Below are positions 6,783 through 7,133 of a stretch of DNA of 7,133 nt, piece after piece. Under the pieces are notes generated by a model, which was given only the letters and a program-made list of their open reading frames with translations, searched no databases and was not told where the DNA came from. A program made the position numbers and the translations under genes. The DNA comes from an uncultured Myxococcales bacterium (GTDB lineage Bacteria; Myxococcota_A; Polyangia; Polyangiales; Polyangiaceae). The first letter of the stretch is position 1; every line of letters begins with the position of its first letter. The stretch spans positions 1 to 7,133 of the forward strand of contig CALKVG010000494.1 in assembly GCA_937998045.1 (NCBI GenBank). The letters run 5' to 3'.

Positions 6783-7086
6783 CTATTCGGTGGTCTCGCA
6801 GCGGTACGCCGTGCCGGTGATCGTCGCGGTGCTCGTCGTGCCATGGCCGCTGCCGAGCTGCGGAGGATCGCTCTGGACGTAGGTGGCGCCCTCCTCGGCG
6901 GCCTTGTTGCGAAGATCGTTCATGGCGTACTCGATGAGACGATCGTTCGAGATCCATTTGCCGCCGAACGTGCCGCCCCCCTCGCCGACGATGTAACCAA
7001 GGGGGGTGCAGTCGGGTGGAGGTGGGTTGCGCGCCATGGCGACGTGGGCGGCCTGCGGGGACAGCGCCGGGGTGGAGCATGCAAGC
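6783..7086 (-). CDS. DUF4156-like lipoprotein, 5'-truncated at the true contig end
   Basis: The minus-strand frame ending in TAG at 6783-6785 gives about 100 genomic residues from LACSTPALSP at the contig edge to GTAYRCETTE. The core CTPLGYIVGEGG...SNDRLIEYAMNDLRNKAAEEGATYV matches the DUF4156 pattern (Cys-T-x-LG, then N-DLRNKAAE-GA-YV, then G-AY-C), a family of small proteobacterial lipoproteins of unknown role. The first residues, LAC preceded by a codon ending in G, fit the end of a lipobox (for example LLAC), so probably only the signal peptide is missing. Cysteines in the CTPLG and YRC motifs may form a disulfide. Apparent starts further upstream (positions 7101 and 7115) lie in adapter sequence and are artefacts. 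The family assignment is by remembered motif, not by search. Confidence 0.75.
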
Positions 7087-7133
7087 CTGTCTCTTATACA
7101 CATCTCCGAGCCCACGAGACAGGCAGAAATCTC
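7087..7133. other. Nextera sequencing adapter and i7 index (non-genomic contamination)
   Basis: Positions 7087-7105 are CTGTCTCTTATACACATCT, the Tn5 mosaic end in read-through orientation. They are followed by CCGAGCCCACGAGAC (7106-7120), the Nextera read-2 adapter. AGGCAGAA (7121-7128) equals the Nextera N703 index as read, and ATCTC (7129-7133) begins the P7 sequence. The order and spacing are those of untrimmed library read-through, so the contig truly ends at 7086. Confidence 0.98.

Noticed and set aside
6783..7115. Full-length minus-strand gene starting at 7115 or 7101
   Set aside because: The first residues come from adapter sequence; the genomic gene is incomplete at its 5' end.

Overview
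The window is a high-GC contig end (roughly 70% GC in the genes sampled by eye). Its gene set suits a myxobacterium-like deltaproteobacterium: secreted lipoproteins with Gly/Asp-rich linkers, a Cys-rich repeat lipoprotein, a tiny zinc-ribbon protein, and a crotonase and acyl-CoA synthetase pair. The taxon is inferred from gene style, because no marker gene is present. The last 47 bases are not genomic: they are Nextera read-through adapter plus an i7 index, so the true contig ends at 7086.

Layout, left to right. Positions 1-354 (minus) hold the N-terminal 118 codons of a DedA/VTT-family membrane protein, running off the left edge. Positions 415-1200 (plus) encode a crotonase-fold enzyme with both catalytic glutamates. 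Only 4 bp separate it from the convergent acyl-CoA synthetase at 1205-2887 (minus). Together these two enzymes could activate a fatty acid and act on its enoyl-CoA. A 98-residue zinc-ribbon protein (2952-3248, plus) diverges from the synthetase. Two lipoprotein genes follow on the plus strand: 3466-4980, with an Asp/Gly-rich linker and a HEIIE zincin-like motif, and 5064-5957, with five Cys-rich repeats of about 50 residues. A 5'-truncated DUF4156-type lipoprotein (6783-7086, minus) closes the window.

The most unusual element lies between the last two genes, in a tail-to-tail gap. About 30, perhaps 34, degenerate tandem units of 21 bp run from about 5982/6063 to 6693. Each unit has a GGNCC core followed by a purine-rich spacer. 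The core often extends to the palindrome GAAGGNCCTTC, and the 21-bp period equals two B-DNA helical turns. The array is clearly lower in GC than the genes, except at its worn left edge. The period is a multiple of three, so it opens heptapeptide-repeat ORFs on both strands, but 20-bp units shift the frame and stops interrupt it. I read it as a non-coding or decayed repeat element of unknown function, and it is the best candidate here for something undescribed.
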